Shown: positions 47,684 to 62,711, numbered from the stretch's first letter. The stretch: DNA of 64,000 nucleotides from Hippophae tibetana (GCA_037013495.1 JAZDXN010000013.1:1364001-1428000); one strand, 5' to 3'. Numbers and translations: made by a program. The notes: a model not told the origin generated them from the letters alone.

Positions 47684-50600
47684 TTGCTTCTATGTATAAT
47701 ATTTTGTCACTTATGTTTTATATTACCCTTTCTAGCGAACAAGATATATTTGCTCGTCATTGTGGCAAACCTATCTAAACAAAATCATTTTGCATTTAGA
47801 CATATTGATGGAACATTTTATAACTTGGAACCTGTAGTTTTGATACCTCAATGTACTTCAATTATGGTCAAACTCATGATTGCATGTCAAAGCGGAGAGG
47901 GACTTCGTTCTAGATTCCTAGGTTTAGAAACACCTTATCCTTTTGCATACAACCGTGTTCAATTTCATCAAGAATAGATTCATTTTCTTCTAGTCCTTGA
48001 AACTCAACAGGCCATAAAGGAGATGAAAAGGTTTGAATGCATTAAGCAAATTTTTTTGGTAACTTCAGCATTTTATATTTGGGTTTTTAGTCAATTTGTC
48101 TATGTGAAGTTTGAAGTAATCTTTACAAACGGTACTTTCTTTGTATCATTAGTAAAAGAACTATCTTCGAAACAAGCTTCCAGAAATTAGTTACTTGTTA
48201 TTGAAGGGGTTTTCCTAGTTACAGTTGGTTCCAAAATAACGAAGAGGTCTCATTTCATACGCTACTTTTTTTATGAGAGCTAATTAATCTATGCATAATT
48301 TAACGATGCAAAGTGTCAGACACACGCTCCTGTGTATCTTCCTTCAATGGCAAGGTACGTGATCGGTTAAGCAAGAAACATTAAATATATACATCCACAT
48401 TGCTTCTATGTATAATATTTTGTCACTTATGTTTTATCTTACCTTTTCTAGCGAACAAGATATATTTGCTCATCATTGTGGCAAACCTATATAAACAAAA
48501 TCATTTTGCAGGTAGACATATTGATGGAGCATTCTATAACTTGGAACCTGTAGCTTTGATACCTCAATGTACTTCAATTATGGTCAAACTCATGATTGCA
48601 TGTCAAAGCGAAGAGGCACTTCGTTGTAGATTCCTAGGTTCAGAAACACCTTATCCTTTTGCACACAACTGTATTCAATTTCATTAAAAATATATTCATC
48701 ATCTTCTAGTCCTTGAAACTCAACAGGCCATAAAGGAGATGAAAAGATTTGAATGTATTAAGAAATTTTTTTTGGTAACTTGAGCATTTTATATTTGGGT
48801 TTTTAGTCAATTTCTCTATGTGAAGTTTGAAGTAATCTTTACAAATGGTACTTTCTTTGTATCATTAGTAAAAGAAATATCTTCGAAACAAGCTTCTAGA
48901 AATTAGTTACTTGTTATTGAAGGGGTTTTCCTAGTTACAGTTGGTTCCAAAATAACGAAGAGGTCTCATTTCATATGCTACTTTTTTGATGAGAGCTAAT
49001 TAATCTATGCATAATTTAACGATGCAAGGTGTCAGACACACGCTCCTGCGTATCTTCCTTCAATGGGAAGGTACCTGATCGGTTAACCACGAAACATTAA
49101 ATACTTACATCCACATTGCTTCTATGTATAATATTTTTTCACTTATGTTTTATCTTACACTTTCTAGCGAACAAGATATATTTGCTCATCATTGTGGCAA
49201 AACAATCTAAACAAAAATAATTTTGCAGTTAGACATATTGATGGAGCATTCTATAACTTGGAACCTGTAGCTTTGATACCTCAATGTACCTCAATTATGG
49301 TCAAACTCATGATTGCATGTCAAAGCGGAGAGGCACTTCGTTGTAGATTCCTAGGTTCAGAAACACCTTATCCTTATGCACACAACTGTATTCAATTTCA
49401 TTAAAAATATATTCATCATCTTCTAGTCCTTGAAACTCAACAGGCCATAAAGGAGATGAAAAGATTTGAATGTATTAAGCAAATTTTTTTGGTAACTTGA
49501 GCATTTTATATTTGGGTTTTTAGTCAATTTCTCTATGTGAAGTTTGAAGTAATCTTTACAAATGGTACTTTCTTTGTATCATTAGTAAAAGAAATATCTT
49601 CGAAACAAGGTTCTAGAAATTAGTTACTTGTTATTGAAGGGGTTTTCCTAGTTACACTTGGTTCCAAAATAACGAAGAGGTCTCATTTCATATGCTACTT
49701 TTTTTATGAGAGCTAATTAATCTATGTATAATTTAATGATGCAAAGTGTGAGACACACGCTCCTACGTATCTTCCTTCAATGGCAAGGTACGTGATCGGT
49801 TAACCAAGAAACATTAAATAATTACATCCACATTGCTTCTATGTATAATATTTTGTCACTTATGTTTTATCTTACACTTTCTAGCGAACAAGATATATTT
49901 GCTCATCATTGTGGCAAAACAATCTAAACAAAATAATTTTGCAGTTAGACACATTGATGGAGCATTCTATAACTTGGAACCTGTAGCTTTGATACCTCAA
50001 TGTACTTCAATTATGGTCAAACTCATGATTGCATGTCAAAGCGGAGAGGCACTTCGTTGTAGATTCCTAGGTTTAGAAACACCTTATCCTTTTGCACACA
50101 ACTGTATTCAATTTCATTAAAAATAGATTCATCTTCTTCTAGTCCTTGAAACTCAACAGGCCATAAAGGCAAAGATTTGAATGTATTAAGCAAATATTTT
50201 TGGTAACTTCAGCATTTTATATTTGGGTTTTTGGTCAATTTGTCTATGTGAAGTTTGAAGTAATCTTTACAAACGGTACTTTCTTTGTATCATTAGTAAA
50301 AGAAATATCTTCGAAACAAGCTTCTAGAAATTAGTTACTTGTTATTGAAGGGGTTTTCCTAATTACAATTGGTTCCAAAATAACGAAGAGGTCTCATTTC
50401 ATATGCTACTTTTTTGATGAGAGCTAATTAATCTATGCATAATTTAACGATGCAAGGTGCCAGACACACGCTCTTGCGTATCTTCCTTCAATGGCAAGGT
50501 ACCTGATCGGTTAACCACGAAACATTAAATACTTACATCCACATTGCTTCTATGTATAATATTTTGTCACTTATGTTTTATCTTACACTTTCTAGCGAAC

Positions 50601-51259
50601 AAGATATATTTGCTCATCATTGTGGCAAAACAATCTAAACAAAATAATTTTGCATTTAGACATATTGATGGAGCATTCTATAACTTGGAACCTGTAGCTT
50701 TGATACCTCAATGTACTTCAATTATGGTCAAACTCATGATTGCATGTCAAAGCGGAGAGGCATTTCGTTGTAGATTCCTAGGTTCAGAAACACCTTATCC
50801 TTTTGCACACAACTGTATTCAATTTCATTAAAAATATATTCATCATCTTCTAGTCCTTGAAACTCAACAGGCCATAAAGGACATGAAAAGATTTGAATGT
50901 ATTAAGCAAATTTTTTTGGTAACTTGAGCATTTTATATTAGGGTTTTTAGTCAATTTCTCTATGTGAAGTTTGAAGTAATCTTTACAAATGGTACTTTCT
51001 TTGTATCATTAGTAAAAGAAATATCGTCGAAACAAGCTTCTAGAAATTAGTTACTTGTTATTGAAGGGGTTTTCCTAATTACAGTTGGTTCCAAAATAAC
51101 GAAGAGGTCTCATTTCATATGCTACTTTTTTGATGAGAGCTAATTAATCTATGCATAATTTAACGATGCAAGGTGCCAGACACACACTCCTGCGTATCTT
51201 CCTTCAATGGCAAGGTACCTGATCGGTTAACCACGAAACATTAAATACTTACATCCACA
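47684..51259. repeat. Mixed block, monomers 67-71
   Basis: Anchors are at 47684, 48400, 49116, 49833 and 50544. Monomer 67 carries TGGAACATTTTATAAC and GGAGAGGGACTTCGTTC, which recur at 52691 and 58417 (offsets of seven and eight units). Monomer 69 has an extra A (CAAAAATAATTTTG), giving 717 bp. Monomer 70 has the same five-base tail loss (AAAGGCAAAG near 50170) that marks 39106 and 41248, giving 711 bp. Confidence 0.8.
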
Positions 51260-54122
51260 TTGCTTCTATGTATAATATTTTGTCACTTATGTTTTATCTT
51301 ACACTTTCTAGCGAACAAGATATATTTGCTCATCATTGTGGCAAAACAATCTAAACAAAATAATTTTGCTGTTAGACATATTGATGGAGCATTCTATAAC
51401 TTGGAACCTGTAGCTTTGATACCTCAATGTACTTCAATTATGGTCAAACTCATGATTGCATGTCAAAGCGGAGAGGCACTTCGTTGTAGATTCCTAGGTT
51501 CAGAAACACCTTATCCTTTTGCATACAACCGTGTTCAATTTCATCGGAATAGATTCATCTTCTTCTAGTCCTTGAAACTCAACAAGCCATATAGGAGATG
51601 AAAAGGTTGGAATGCATTAAGCAAATTTTTTTGGTAACTTGAGCATTTTATATTTGGATTTTTAGATTATTTCTCTATGTGAAGTTTGAAGTAATCTTTA
51701 CAAACGGTACTTTCTTTGTATCATTAGTAAAAGAAATATCTTCGAAACAAGCTTCTAGAAATTAGTTACTTGTTATTGAAGGGGTTTTCCTAATTATAGT
51801 TGGTTCCAAAATAACGAAGAGGTCTCATTTCATATGCTACTTTTTTGATGAGAGCTAATTAATCTATGCATAATTTAACGATGCAAGGTGTCAGACACAC
51901 GCTCCTGCGTATCTTCCTTCAATGGCAAGGTACCTGATCGGTTAACCACGAAACATTAAATACTTACATCCACATTGCTTCTATGTATAATATTTTGTCA
52001 CTTATGTTTTATCTTACACTTTCTAGCGAACAAGATATATTTGCTCATCATTGTGGCAAAACAATCTAAACAAAATAATTTTGCAGTTAGACATATTGAT
52101 GGAGCATTCTATAACTTGGAACCTGTAGCTTTGATACCTCAATGTACTTCAATTTTGGTCAAACTCATGATTGCATGTCAAAGCGGAGAGGCACTTCGTT
52201 GTAGATTCCTAGGTTCAGAAACACCTTATCCTTTTGCATACAACCGTGTTCAATTTCATCAAGAATAGATTCATCTTCTTCTAGTCCTTGAAACTCAACA
52301 AGCCATATAGGAGATGAAAAGGTTGGAATGCATTAAGCAAATTTTTTTGGTAACTTGAGCATTTTATATTTGGATTTTTAGATTATTTCTCTATATGAAG
52401 TTTGAAGTAATCTTTACAAACGGTACTTTCTTTGTATCATTAGTAAAAGAAATATCTTCGAAACAAGCTTCTAGAAATAAGTTACTTGTTATTGAAGGGG
52501 TTTTCCTAATTACAGTTCGTTCCAAAATAACGAAGATGTCTCATTTCATATGCTACTTTTTTTATGAGAGCTAATTAATCTATGCATAATTTAACGATGC
52601 AAAGTGTCAGACACACGCTCCTGCGTATCTTCCTTCAATGGCAAGGTACGTGATCGGTTAACCACGAAACATTAAATACTTACATCCACATTGCTTCTAT
52701 GTATAATATTTTGTCACTTATGTTTTATCTTACCCTTTCTAGCGAACAAGATATATTTGCTCGTCATTGTGGCAAACCTATCTAAACAAAATCATTTTGC
52801 AGTTAGACATATTGATGGAACGATTTATAACTTGGAACCTGTAGTTTTGATACCTCAATGTACTTCAATTATGGTCAAACTCATGATTGCATGTCAAAGC
52901 GGAGAGGGACTTCGTTCTAGATTCCTAGGTTTAGAAACACCTTATCCTTTTGCATACAACCGTGTTCAATTTCATCAAGAATAGATTCATTTTCTTCTAG
53001 TCCTTGAAACTCAACAGGCCATAAAGGAGATGAAAAGGTTTGAATGCATTAAGCAAATTTTTTTGGTAACTTTAGCATTTTATATTTGGGTTTTTAGTCA
53101 ATTTCTCTATGTGAAGTTTGAAGTAATCTTTACAAATGGTACTTTCTTTGTATCATTAGTAAAAGAAATATCTTCGAAACAAGCTTCTAGAAATTAGTTA
53201 CTTGTTATTGAAGGGGTTTTCCTAGTTACAGTTGGTTCCAAAATAACGAAGAGGTCTCATTTCATATGCTACTTTTTTTATGAGAGCTAATTAATCTATG
53301 TATAATTTAATGATGCAAAGTGTCAGACACACGCTCCTGCGTATCTTCCTTCAATGGCAAGGTACGTGATCGGTTAACCACGAAACATTAAATACTTACA
53401 TCCACATTGCTTCTATGTATAATATTTTGTCACTTATGTTTTATCTTACCCTTTCTAGCGAACAAGATATATTTGCTCATCATTGTGGCAAACCTATATA
53501 AACAAAATCATTTTGCAGGTAGACATATTGATGGAGAATTCTATAACTTGGAACCTGTAGTTTTGATACCTCAATGTACTTCAATTATGGTAAAACTCAT
53601 GATTGCATGTCAAAGCGGAGAGGCACTTCGTTGTAGTTTCCTAGGTTCAGAAACACCTTATCCTTTTGCCCAAAACTGTATTCAATTTCATTAAAAATAT
53701 ATTCAACATCTTCTAGTCCTTGAAACTCAACAGGCCATAAAGGAGATGAAAAGATTTGAATGTATTAAGCAAATTTTTTTGGTAACTTGAGCATTTTATA
53801 TTTGGGTTTTTAGTCAATTTCTCTATGTGAAGTTTGAAGTAATCTTTACAAATGGTACTTTCTTTGTATCATTAGTAAAAGAAATATCTTCGAAACAAGG
53901 TTCTAGAAATTAGTTACTTGTTATTGAAGGGGTTTTCCTAGTTACAGTTGGTTCCAAAATAACGAAGAGGTCTCATTTCATATGCTACTTTTTTTATGAG
54001 AGCTAATTAATCTATGTATAATTTAATGATGCAAAGTGTGAGACACACGCTCCTGCGTATCCTCCTTCAATGGCAAGGTACGTGATCGGTTAACCAAGAA
54101 ACATTAAATAATTACATCCACA
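51260..54122. repeat. Four-monomer higher-order repeat, copy 1 (2863 bp)
   Basis: Anchors are at 51260, 51975, 52691 and 53407. Shared with the next copies: the first unit has a one-base loss giving CATCGGAATAG (near 51543) and a 715-bp interval; the second has CAATTTTGGTCAAAC; both have GGATTTTTAGATTATTTC. The fourth has GATGGAGAATTC, TTGTAGTTTCC and AAAACTGTATTC. Confidence 0.88.
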
Positions 54123-56985
54123 TTGCTTCTATGTATAATATTTTGTCACTTATGTTTTATCTTACACTTTCTAGCGAACAAGATATATTTGCTCATCATT
54201 GTGGCAAAACAATCTAAACAAAATAATTTTGCAGTTAGACATATTGATGGAGCATTCTATAACTTGGAACCTGTAGCTTTGATACCTCAATGTACTTCAA
54301 TTATGGTCAAACTCATGATTGCATGTCAAAGCGGAGAGGCACTTCGTTGTAGATTCCTAGGTTCAGAAACACCTTATCCTTTTGCATACAACCGTGTTCA
54401 ATTTCATCGGAATAGATTCATCTTCTTCTAGTCCTTGAAACTCAACAAGCCATATAGGAGATGAAAAGGTTGGAATGCATTAAGCAAATTTTTTTGGTAA
54501 CTTGAGCATTTTATATTTGGATTTTTAGATTATTTCTCTATGTGAAGTTTGAAGTAATCTTTACAAACGGTACTTTCTTTGTATCATTAGTAAAAGAAAT
54601 ATCTTCGAAACAAGTTTCTAGAAATTAGTTACTTGTTATTGAAGGGGTTTTCCTAATTACAGTTGGTTCCAAAATAACGAAGAGGTCTCATTTCATATGC
54701 TACTTTTTTGATGAGAGCTAATTAATCTATGCATAATTTAACGATGCAAGGTGTCAGACACACGCTCCTGCGTATCTTCCTTCAATGGCAAGGTACCTGA
54801 TCGGTTAACCACGAAACATTAAATACTTACATCCACATTGCTTCTATGTATAATATTTTGTCACTTATGTTTTATCTTACACTTTCTAGCGAACAAGATA
54901 TATTTGCTCATCATTGTGGCAAAACAATCTAAACAAAATAATTTTGCAGTTAGACATATTGATGGAGCATTCTATAACTTGGAACCTGTAGCTTTGATAC
55001 CTCAATGTACTTCAATTTTGGTCAAACTCATGATTGCATGTCAAAGCGGAGAGGCACTTCGTTGTAGATTCCTAGGTTCAGAAACACCTTATCCCTTTGC
55101 ATACAACCGTGTTCAATTTCATCAAGAATAGATTCATCTTCTTCTAGTCCTTGAAACTCAACAAGCCATATAGGAGATGAAAAGGTTGGAATGCATTAAG
55201 CAAATTTTTTTGGTAACTTGAGCATTTTATATTTGGATTTTTAGATTATTTCTCTATGTGAAGTTTGAAGTAATCTTTACAAACGGTACTTTCTTTGTAT
55301 CATTAGTAAAAGAAATATCTTCGAAACAAGCTTCTAGAAATAAGTTACTTGTTATTGAAGGGGTTTTCCTAATTACAGTTCGTTCCAAAATAACGAAGAT
55401 GTCTCATTTCATATGCTACTTTTTTTATGAGAGCTAATTAATCTATGCATAATTTAACGATGCAAAGTGTCAGACACACGCTCCTGCGTATCTTCCTTCA
55501 ATGGCAAGGTACGTGATCGGTTAAGCAAGAAACATTAAATACTTACATCCACATTGCTTCTATGTATAATATTTTGTCACTTATGTTTTATCTTACCCTT
55601 TCTAGCGAACAAGATATATTTGCTCATCATTGTGGCAAACCTATATAAACAAAATCATTTTGCAGGTAGACATATTGATGGAGCATTCTATAACTTGGAA
55701 CCTGTAGCTTTGATACCCCAATGTACTTCAATTATGGTCAAACTCATGATTGCATGTCAAAGCGGAGAGGCACTTCGTTGTAGATTCCTAGGTTCAGAAA
55801 CACCTTATCCTTATGCACACAATTTTATTCAATTTCATTAAAAATATATTCATCATCTTCTAGTCCTTGAAACTCAACAGGCCATAAAGGAGATGAAAAG
55901 ATTTGAATGTATTAAGCAAATTTTTTTGGTAACTTGAGCATTTTATATTTGGGTTTTTAGTCAATTTCTCTATGTGAAGTTTGAAGTAATCTTTACAAAC
56001 GGTACTTTCTTTGTATCATTAGTAAAAGAAATATCTTCGAAACAAGCTTCCAGAAATTAGTTACTTGTTATTGAAGGGGTTTTCCTAGTTACAGTTGGTT
56101 CCAAAATAACGAAGAGGTCTCATTTCATATGCTACTTTTTTTATGAGAGCTAATTAATCTATGCATAATTTAACGATGCAAAGTGTCAGACACACGCTCC
56201 TGTGTATCTTCCTTCAATGGCAAGGTACGTGATCGGTTAAGCAAGAAACGTTAAATACTTACATCCACATTGCTTCTATGTATAATATTTTGTCACTTAT
56301 GTTTTATCTTACCCTTTCTAGCGAACAAGATATATTTGCTCATCATTGTGGCAAACCTATATAAACAAAATCATTTTGCAGGTAGACATATTGATGGAGA
56401 ATTCTATAACTTGGAACCTGTAGTTTTGATACCTCAATGTACTTCAATTATGGTAAAACTCATGATTGTATGTCAAAGCGGAGAGGCACTTCGTTGTAGT
56501 TTCCTAGGTTCAGAAACACCTTATCCTTTTGCACAAAACTGTATTCAATTTCATTAAAAATATATTCATCATCTTCTAGTCCTTGAAACTCAAGAGGCCA
56601 TAAAGGAGATGAAAAGATTTGAATGTATTAAGCAAATTATTTTGGTAACTTGAGCATTTTATATTTGGGTTTTTAGTCAATTTCTCTATGTGAAGTTTGA
56701 AGTAATCTTTACAAATGGTACTTTCTTTGTATCATTAGTAAAAGAAATATCTTCGAAACAAGGTTCTAGAAATTAGTTACTTGTTATTGAAGGGGTTTTC
56801 CTAGTTACAGTTGGTTCCAAAATAACGAAGAGGTCTCATTTCATATGCTACTTTTTTTATGAGAGCTAATTAATCTATGTATAATTTAATGATGCAAAGT
56901 GTGAGACACACGCTCCTGCGTATCTTCCTTCAATGGCAAGGTACGTGATCGGTTAACCAAGAAACATTAAATAATTACATCCACA
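54123..56985. repeat. Four-monomer higher-order repeat, copy 2 (2863 bp)
   Basis: Anchors are at 54123, 54838, 55554 and 56270. It matches copy 1 in units one, two and four. Unit three differs: it has ATACCCCAATG and TTATGCACACAATTTTATTC, as at 59848 and 63428, in place of the GGGACTTCGTTC form. A single monomer has been swapped within an otherwise conserved repeat. Confidence 0.88.
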
Positions 56986-59847
56986 TTGCTTCTATGTATA
57001 ATATTTTGTCACTTATGTTTTATCTTACACTTTCTAGCGAACAAGATATATTTGCTCATCATTGTAGCAAAACAATCTAAACAAAATAATTTTGCAGTTA
57101 GACATATTGATGGAGCATTCTATAACTTGGAACCTGTAGCTTTGATACCTCAATGTACTTCAATTATGGTCAAACTCATGATTGCATGTCAAAGCGGAGA
57201 GGCACTTCGTTGTAGATTCCTAGGTTCAGAAACACCTTATCCTTTTGCATACAACCGTGTTCAATTTCATCGGAATAGATTCATCTTCTTCTAGTCCTTG
57301 AAACTCAACAAGCCATATAGGAGATGAAAAGGTTGGAATGCATTAAGCAAATTTTTTTGGTAACTTGAGCATTTTATATTTGGATTTTTAGATTATTTCT
57401 CTATGTGAAGTTTGAAGTAATCTTTACAAACGGTACTTTCTTTGTATCATTAGTAAAAGAAATATCTTCGAAACAAGCTTCTAGAAATTAGTTACTTGTT
57501 ATTGAAGGGGTTTTCCTAATTACAGTTGGTTCCAAAATAACGAAGAGGTCTCATTTCATATGCTACTTTTTTGATGAGAGCTAATTAATCTATGCATAAT
57601 TTAACGATGCAAGGTGTCAGACACACGCTCCTGCGTATCTTCCTTCAATGGCAAGGTACCTGATCGGTTAACCACGAAACATTAAATACTTACATCCACA
57701 TTGCTTCTATGTATAATATTTTGTCACTTATGTTTTATCTTACACTTTCTAGCGAACAAGATATATTTGCTCATCATTGTGGCAAAACAATCTAAACAAA
57801 ATAATTTTGCAGTTAGACATATTGATGGAGCATTCTATAACTTGGAACCTGTAGCTTTGATACCTCAATGTACTTCAATTATGGTCAAACTCATGATTGC
57901 ATGTCAAAGCGGAGAGGCACTTCGTTGTAGATTCCTAGGTTCAGAAACACCTTATCCTTTTGCATACAACCGTGTTCAATTTCATCAAGAATAGATTCAT
58001 CTTCTTCTAGTCCTTGAAACTCAACAAGCCATATAGGAGATGAAAAGGTTGGAATGCATTAAGCAAATTTTTTTGGTAACTTGAGCATTTTATATTTGGA
58101 TTTTTAGATTATTTCTCTATGTGAAGTTTGAAGTAATCTTTACAAACGGTACTTTCTTTGTATCATTAGTAAAAGAAATATCTTCGAAACAAGCTTCTAG
58201 AAATAAGTTACTTGTTATTGAAGGGGTTTTCCTAATTACAGTTCGTTCCAAAATAACGAAGATGTCTCATTTCATATGCTACTTTTTTTATGAGAGCTAA
58301 TTAATCTATGCATAATTTAACGATGCAAAGTGTCAGACACACGCTCCTGCGTATCTTCCTTCAATGGCAAGGTACGTGATCGGTTAACCACGAAACATTA
58401 AATACTTACATCCACATTGCTTCTATGTATAATATTTTGTCACTTATGTTTTATCTTACCCTTTCTAGCGAACAAGATATATTTGCTCGTCATTGTGGCA
58501 AACCTATCTAAACAAAATCATTTTGCAGTTAGACATATTGATGGAACATTTTATAACTTGGAACCTGTAGTTTTGATACCTCAATGTACTTCAATTATGG
58601 TCAAACTCATGATTGCATGTCAAAGCGGAGAGGGACTTCGTTCTAGATTCCTAGGTTTAGAAACACCTTATCCTTTTGCATACAACCGTGTTCAATTTCA
58701 TCAAGAATAGATTCATTTTCTTCTAGTCCTTGAAACTCAACAGGCCATAAAGGAGATGAAAAGGTTTGAATGCATTAAGCAAATTTTTTGGTAACTTCAG
58801 CATTTTATATTTGGGTTTTTAGTCAATTTGTCTATGTGAAGTTTGAAGTAATCTTTACAAACGGTACTTTCTTTGTATCATTAGTAAAAGAAATATCTTC
58901 GAAACAAGCTTCTAGAAATTAGTTACTTGTTATTGAAGGGGTTTTCCTAGTTACAGTTGGTTCCAAAATAACGAAGAGGTCTCATTTCATATGCTACTTT
59001 TTTTATGAGAGCTAATTAATCTATGCATAATTTAACGATGCAAAGTGTCAGACACACGCTCCTGTGTATCTTCCTTCAATGGCAAGGTATGTGATCGGTT
59101 AAGCAAGAAACATTAAATACTTACATCCACATTGCTTCTATGTATAATATTTTGTCACTTATGTTTTATCTTACCCTTTCTAGCGAACAAGATATATTTG
59201 CTCATCATTGTGGCAAACCTATATAAACAAAATCATTTTGCAGGTAGACATATTGATGGAGCATTCTATAACTTGGAACCTGTAGCTTTGATACCTCAAT
59301 GTACTTCAATTATGGTCAAACTCATGATTGCATGTCAAAGCGGAGAGGCACTTCGTTGTAGATTCCTAGGTTCAGAAACACCTTATCCTTTTGCACACAA
59401 CTGTATTCAATTTCATTAAAAATATATTCATCATCTTCTAGTCCTTGAAACTCAACAGGCCATAAAGGAGATGAAAAGATTTGAATGTATTAAGCAAATT
59501 TTTTTGGTAACTTGAGCATTTTATATTTGGGTTTTTAGTCAATTTCTCTATGTGAAGTTTGAAGTAATCTTTACAAATGGTACTTTCTTTGTATCATTAG
59601 TAAAAGAAATATCTTCGAAACAAGCTTCTAGAAATTAGTTACTTGTTATTGAAGGAGTTTTCCTAGTTACAGTTGGTTCCAAAATAACGAAGAGGTCTCA
59701 TTTCATATGCTACTTTTTTGATGAGAGCTAATTAATCTATGCATAATTTAACGATGCAAGGTGTCAGACACACGCTCCTGCGTATCTTCCTTCAATCGGA
59801 AGGTACCTGATCGGTTAACCACGAAACATTAAATACTTACATCCACA
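56986..59847. repeat. Four-monomer higher-order repeat, copy 3 (2862 bp)
   Basis: Anchors are at 56986, 57701, 58417 and 59132. The first unit repeats CATCGGAATAG (near 57269). Unit three returns to the GGAACATTTTATAAC and GGGACTTCGTTC form of copy 1. Unit four has GATGGAGCATTC instead of GATGGAGAATTC, and the one-base-shorter T-run before it (AAATTTTTTGG near 58781) is private. Confidence 0.87.
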
Positions 59848-62711
59848 TTGCTTCTATGTATAATATTTTGTCACTTATGTTTTATCTTACACTTTCTAGC
59901 GAACAAGATATATTTGCTCATCATTGTGGCAAAACAATCTAAACAAAATAATTTTGCAGTTAGACATATTGATGGAGCATTCTATAACTTGGAACCTGTA
60001 GCTTTGATACCCCAATGTACTTCAATTATGGTCAAACTCATGATTGCATGTCAAAGCGGAGAGGCACTTCGTTGTAGATTCCTAGGTTCAGAAACACCTT
60101 ATCCTTATGCACACAATTTTATTCAATTTCATTAAAAATATATTCATCATCTTCTAGTCCTTGAAACTCAATAGGCCATAAAGGAGATGAAAAGATTTGA
60201 ATGTATTAAGCAAATTTTTTTGGTAACTTGAGCATTTTATATTTGGGTTTTTAGTCAATTTCTCTATGTGAAGTTTAAAGTAATCTTTACAAACGGTACT
60301 TTCTTTGTATCATTAGTAAAAGAAATATCTTCGAAACAAGCTTCCAGAAATTAGTTACTTGTTATTGAAGGGGTTTTCCTAGTTACAGTTGGTTCCAAAA
60401 TAACGAAGAGGTCTCATTTCATATGCTACTTTTTTGATGAGAGCTAATTAATCTATGCATAATTTAACGATGCAAGGTGTCAGACACACGCTCCTGCGTA
60501 TCTTCCTTCAATGGGAAGGTACCTGATCGGTTAACCACGAAACATTAAATACTTACATCCACATTGCTTCTATGTATAATATTTTGTCACTTATGTTTTA
60601 TCTTACACTTTCTAGCGAACAAGATATATTTGCTCATCATTGTGGCAAAACAATCTAAACAAAATAATTTTGCAGTTAGACATATTGATGGAGCATTCTA
60701 TAACTTGGAACCTGTAGCTTTGATACCTCAATGTACTTCAATTATGGTCAAACTCATGATTGCATGTCAAAGCGGAGAGGCACTTCGTTGTAGATTCCTA
60801 GGTTCAGAAACACCTTATCCTTTTGCACACAATTTTATTCAATTTCATTAAAAATATATTCATCATCTTCTAGTCCTTGAAACTCAACAGGCCATAAAAG
60901 AGATGAAAAGATTTGAATGTATTAAGCAAATTTTTTTGGTAACTTGAGCATTTTATATTTGGGTTTTTAGTCAATTTCTCTATGTGAAGTTTGAAGTAAT
61001 CTTTACAAATGGTACTTTCTTTGTATCATTAGTAAAAGAAATATCTTCGAAACAAGCTTCTAGAAATTAGTTACTTGTTATTGAAGGGGTTTTCCTAGTT
61101 ACAGTTGGTTCCAAACTAACGAAGAGGTCTCATTTCATATGCTACTTTTTTTATGAGAGCTAATTAATCTATGTATAATTTAATGATGCAAAGTGTCAGA
61201 GACACGCTCCTGCGTATCTTCCTTCAATGGCAAGGTACGTGATCGGTTAACCACGAAACATTAAATACTTACATCCACATTGCTTCTATGTATAATATTT
61301 TGTCACTTATGTTTTATCTTACCCTTTCTAGCGAACAAGATATATTTGCTCATCATTGTGGCAAACCTATATAAACAAAATCATTTTGCAGGTAGACATA
61401 TTGATGGAGAATTCTATAACTTGGAACCTGTAGTTTTGATACCTCAATGTACTTCAATTATGGTAAAACTCATGATTGCATGTCAAAGCGGAGAGGCACT
61501 TCGTTGTAGTTTCCTAGGTTCAGAAACACCTTATCCTTTTGCACAAAACTGTATTCAATTTCATTAAAAATATATTCATCATCTTCTAGTCCTTGAAACT
61601 CAACAGGCCATAAAGGAGATGAAAAGATTTGAATGTATTAAGCAAATTTTTTTGGTAACTTGAGCATTTTATATTTGGGTTTTTAGTTAATTTCTCTATG
61701 TGAAGTTTGAAGTAATCTTTACAAATGGTACTTTCTTTGTATCATTAGTAAAAGAAATATCTTCGAAACAAGGTTCTAGAAATTAGTTACTTGTTATTGA
61801 AGGGGTTTTCCTAGTTACAGTTGGTTCCAAAATAACGAAGAGGTCTCATTTCATATGCTACTTTTTTTATGAGAGCTAATTAATCTATGTATAATTTAAT
61901 GATGCAAAGTGTGAGACACACGCTCCTGCGTATCTTCTTTCAATGGCAAGGTACGTGATCGGTTAACCAAGAAACATTAAATAATTACATCCACATTGCT
62001 TCTATGTATAATATTTTGTCACTTATGTTTTATCTTACACTTTCTAGCGAACAAGATATATTTGCTCATCATTGTGGCAAAACAATCTAAACAAAATAAT
62101 TTTGCTGTTAGACACATTGATGGAGCATTCTATAACTTGGAACCTGGAGCTTTGATACCTCAATGTACTTCAATTATGGTCAAACTCATGATTGCATGTC
62201 AAAGCGGAGAGGCACTTCGTTGTAGATTCCTAGGTTTAGAAACACCTTATCCTTTTGCACACAACTGTATTCAATTTCATTAAAAATAGATTCATCTTCT
62301 TCTAGTCCTTGAAACTCAACAAGCCATAAAGGAGATGAAAAGATTTGAATGCATTAAGCAAATTTTTTTGGTAACATGAGCATTTTATATTTGGGTTTTT
62401 AGTCAATTTATCTATGTTAAGTTTGAAGTAATCTTTACAAATGGTACTTTCTTTGTATCATTAGTAAAAGAAATATCTTCGAAACATCCTTCTAGAAATT
62501 AGTTACTTGTTATTGAAGGGGTTTTCCTAATTACAGTTGGTTCCAAAATAACGAAGAGGTCTCATTTCATATGCTACTTTTTTGATGAGAGCTAATTAAT
62601 CTATGCATAATTTAACGATGCAAAGTGTCAGACACATGCTCCTGTGTATCTTCCTTCAATGGCAAGGTACGTGATCGGTTAAGCAAGAAACATTAAATAC
62701 TTACATCCACA
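59132..62711. repeat. Five-monomer repeat of 3580 bp, copy 1
   Basis: Anchors are at 59132, 59848, 60564, 61280 and 61996. The first two units recur 3580 bp later at 62712 and 63428, with shared rare variants: GGTTAAGCAAG before the first; GAAGGAGTTTTCC before the second; ATACCCCAATG, CCTTATGCACACAATTTT and CTCAATAGGCC within the second. The first unit overlaps the last unit of the preceding four-monomer repeat. Confidence 0.8.
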
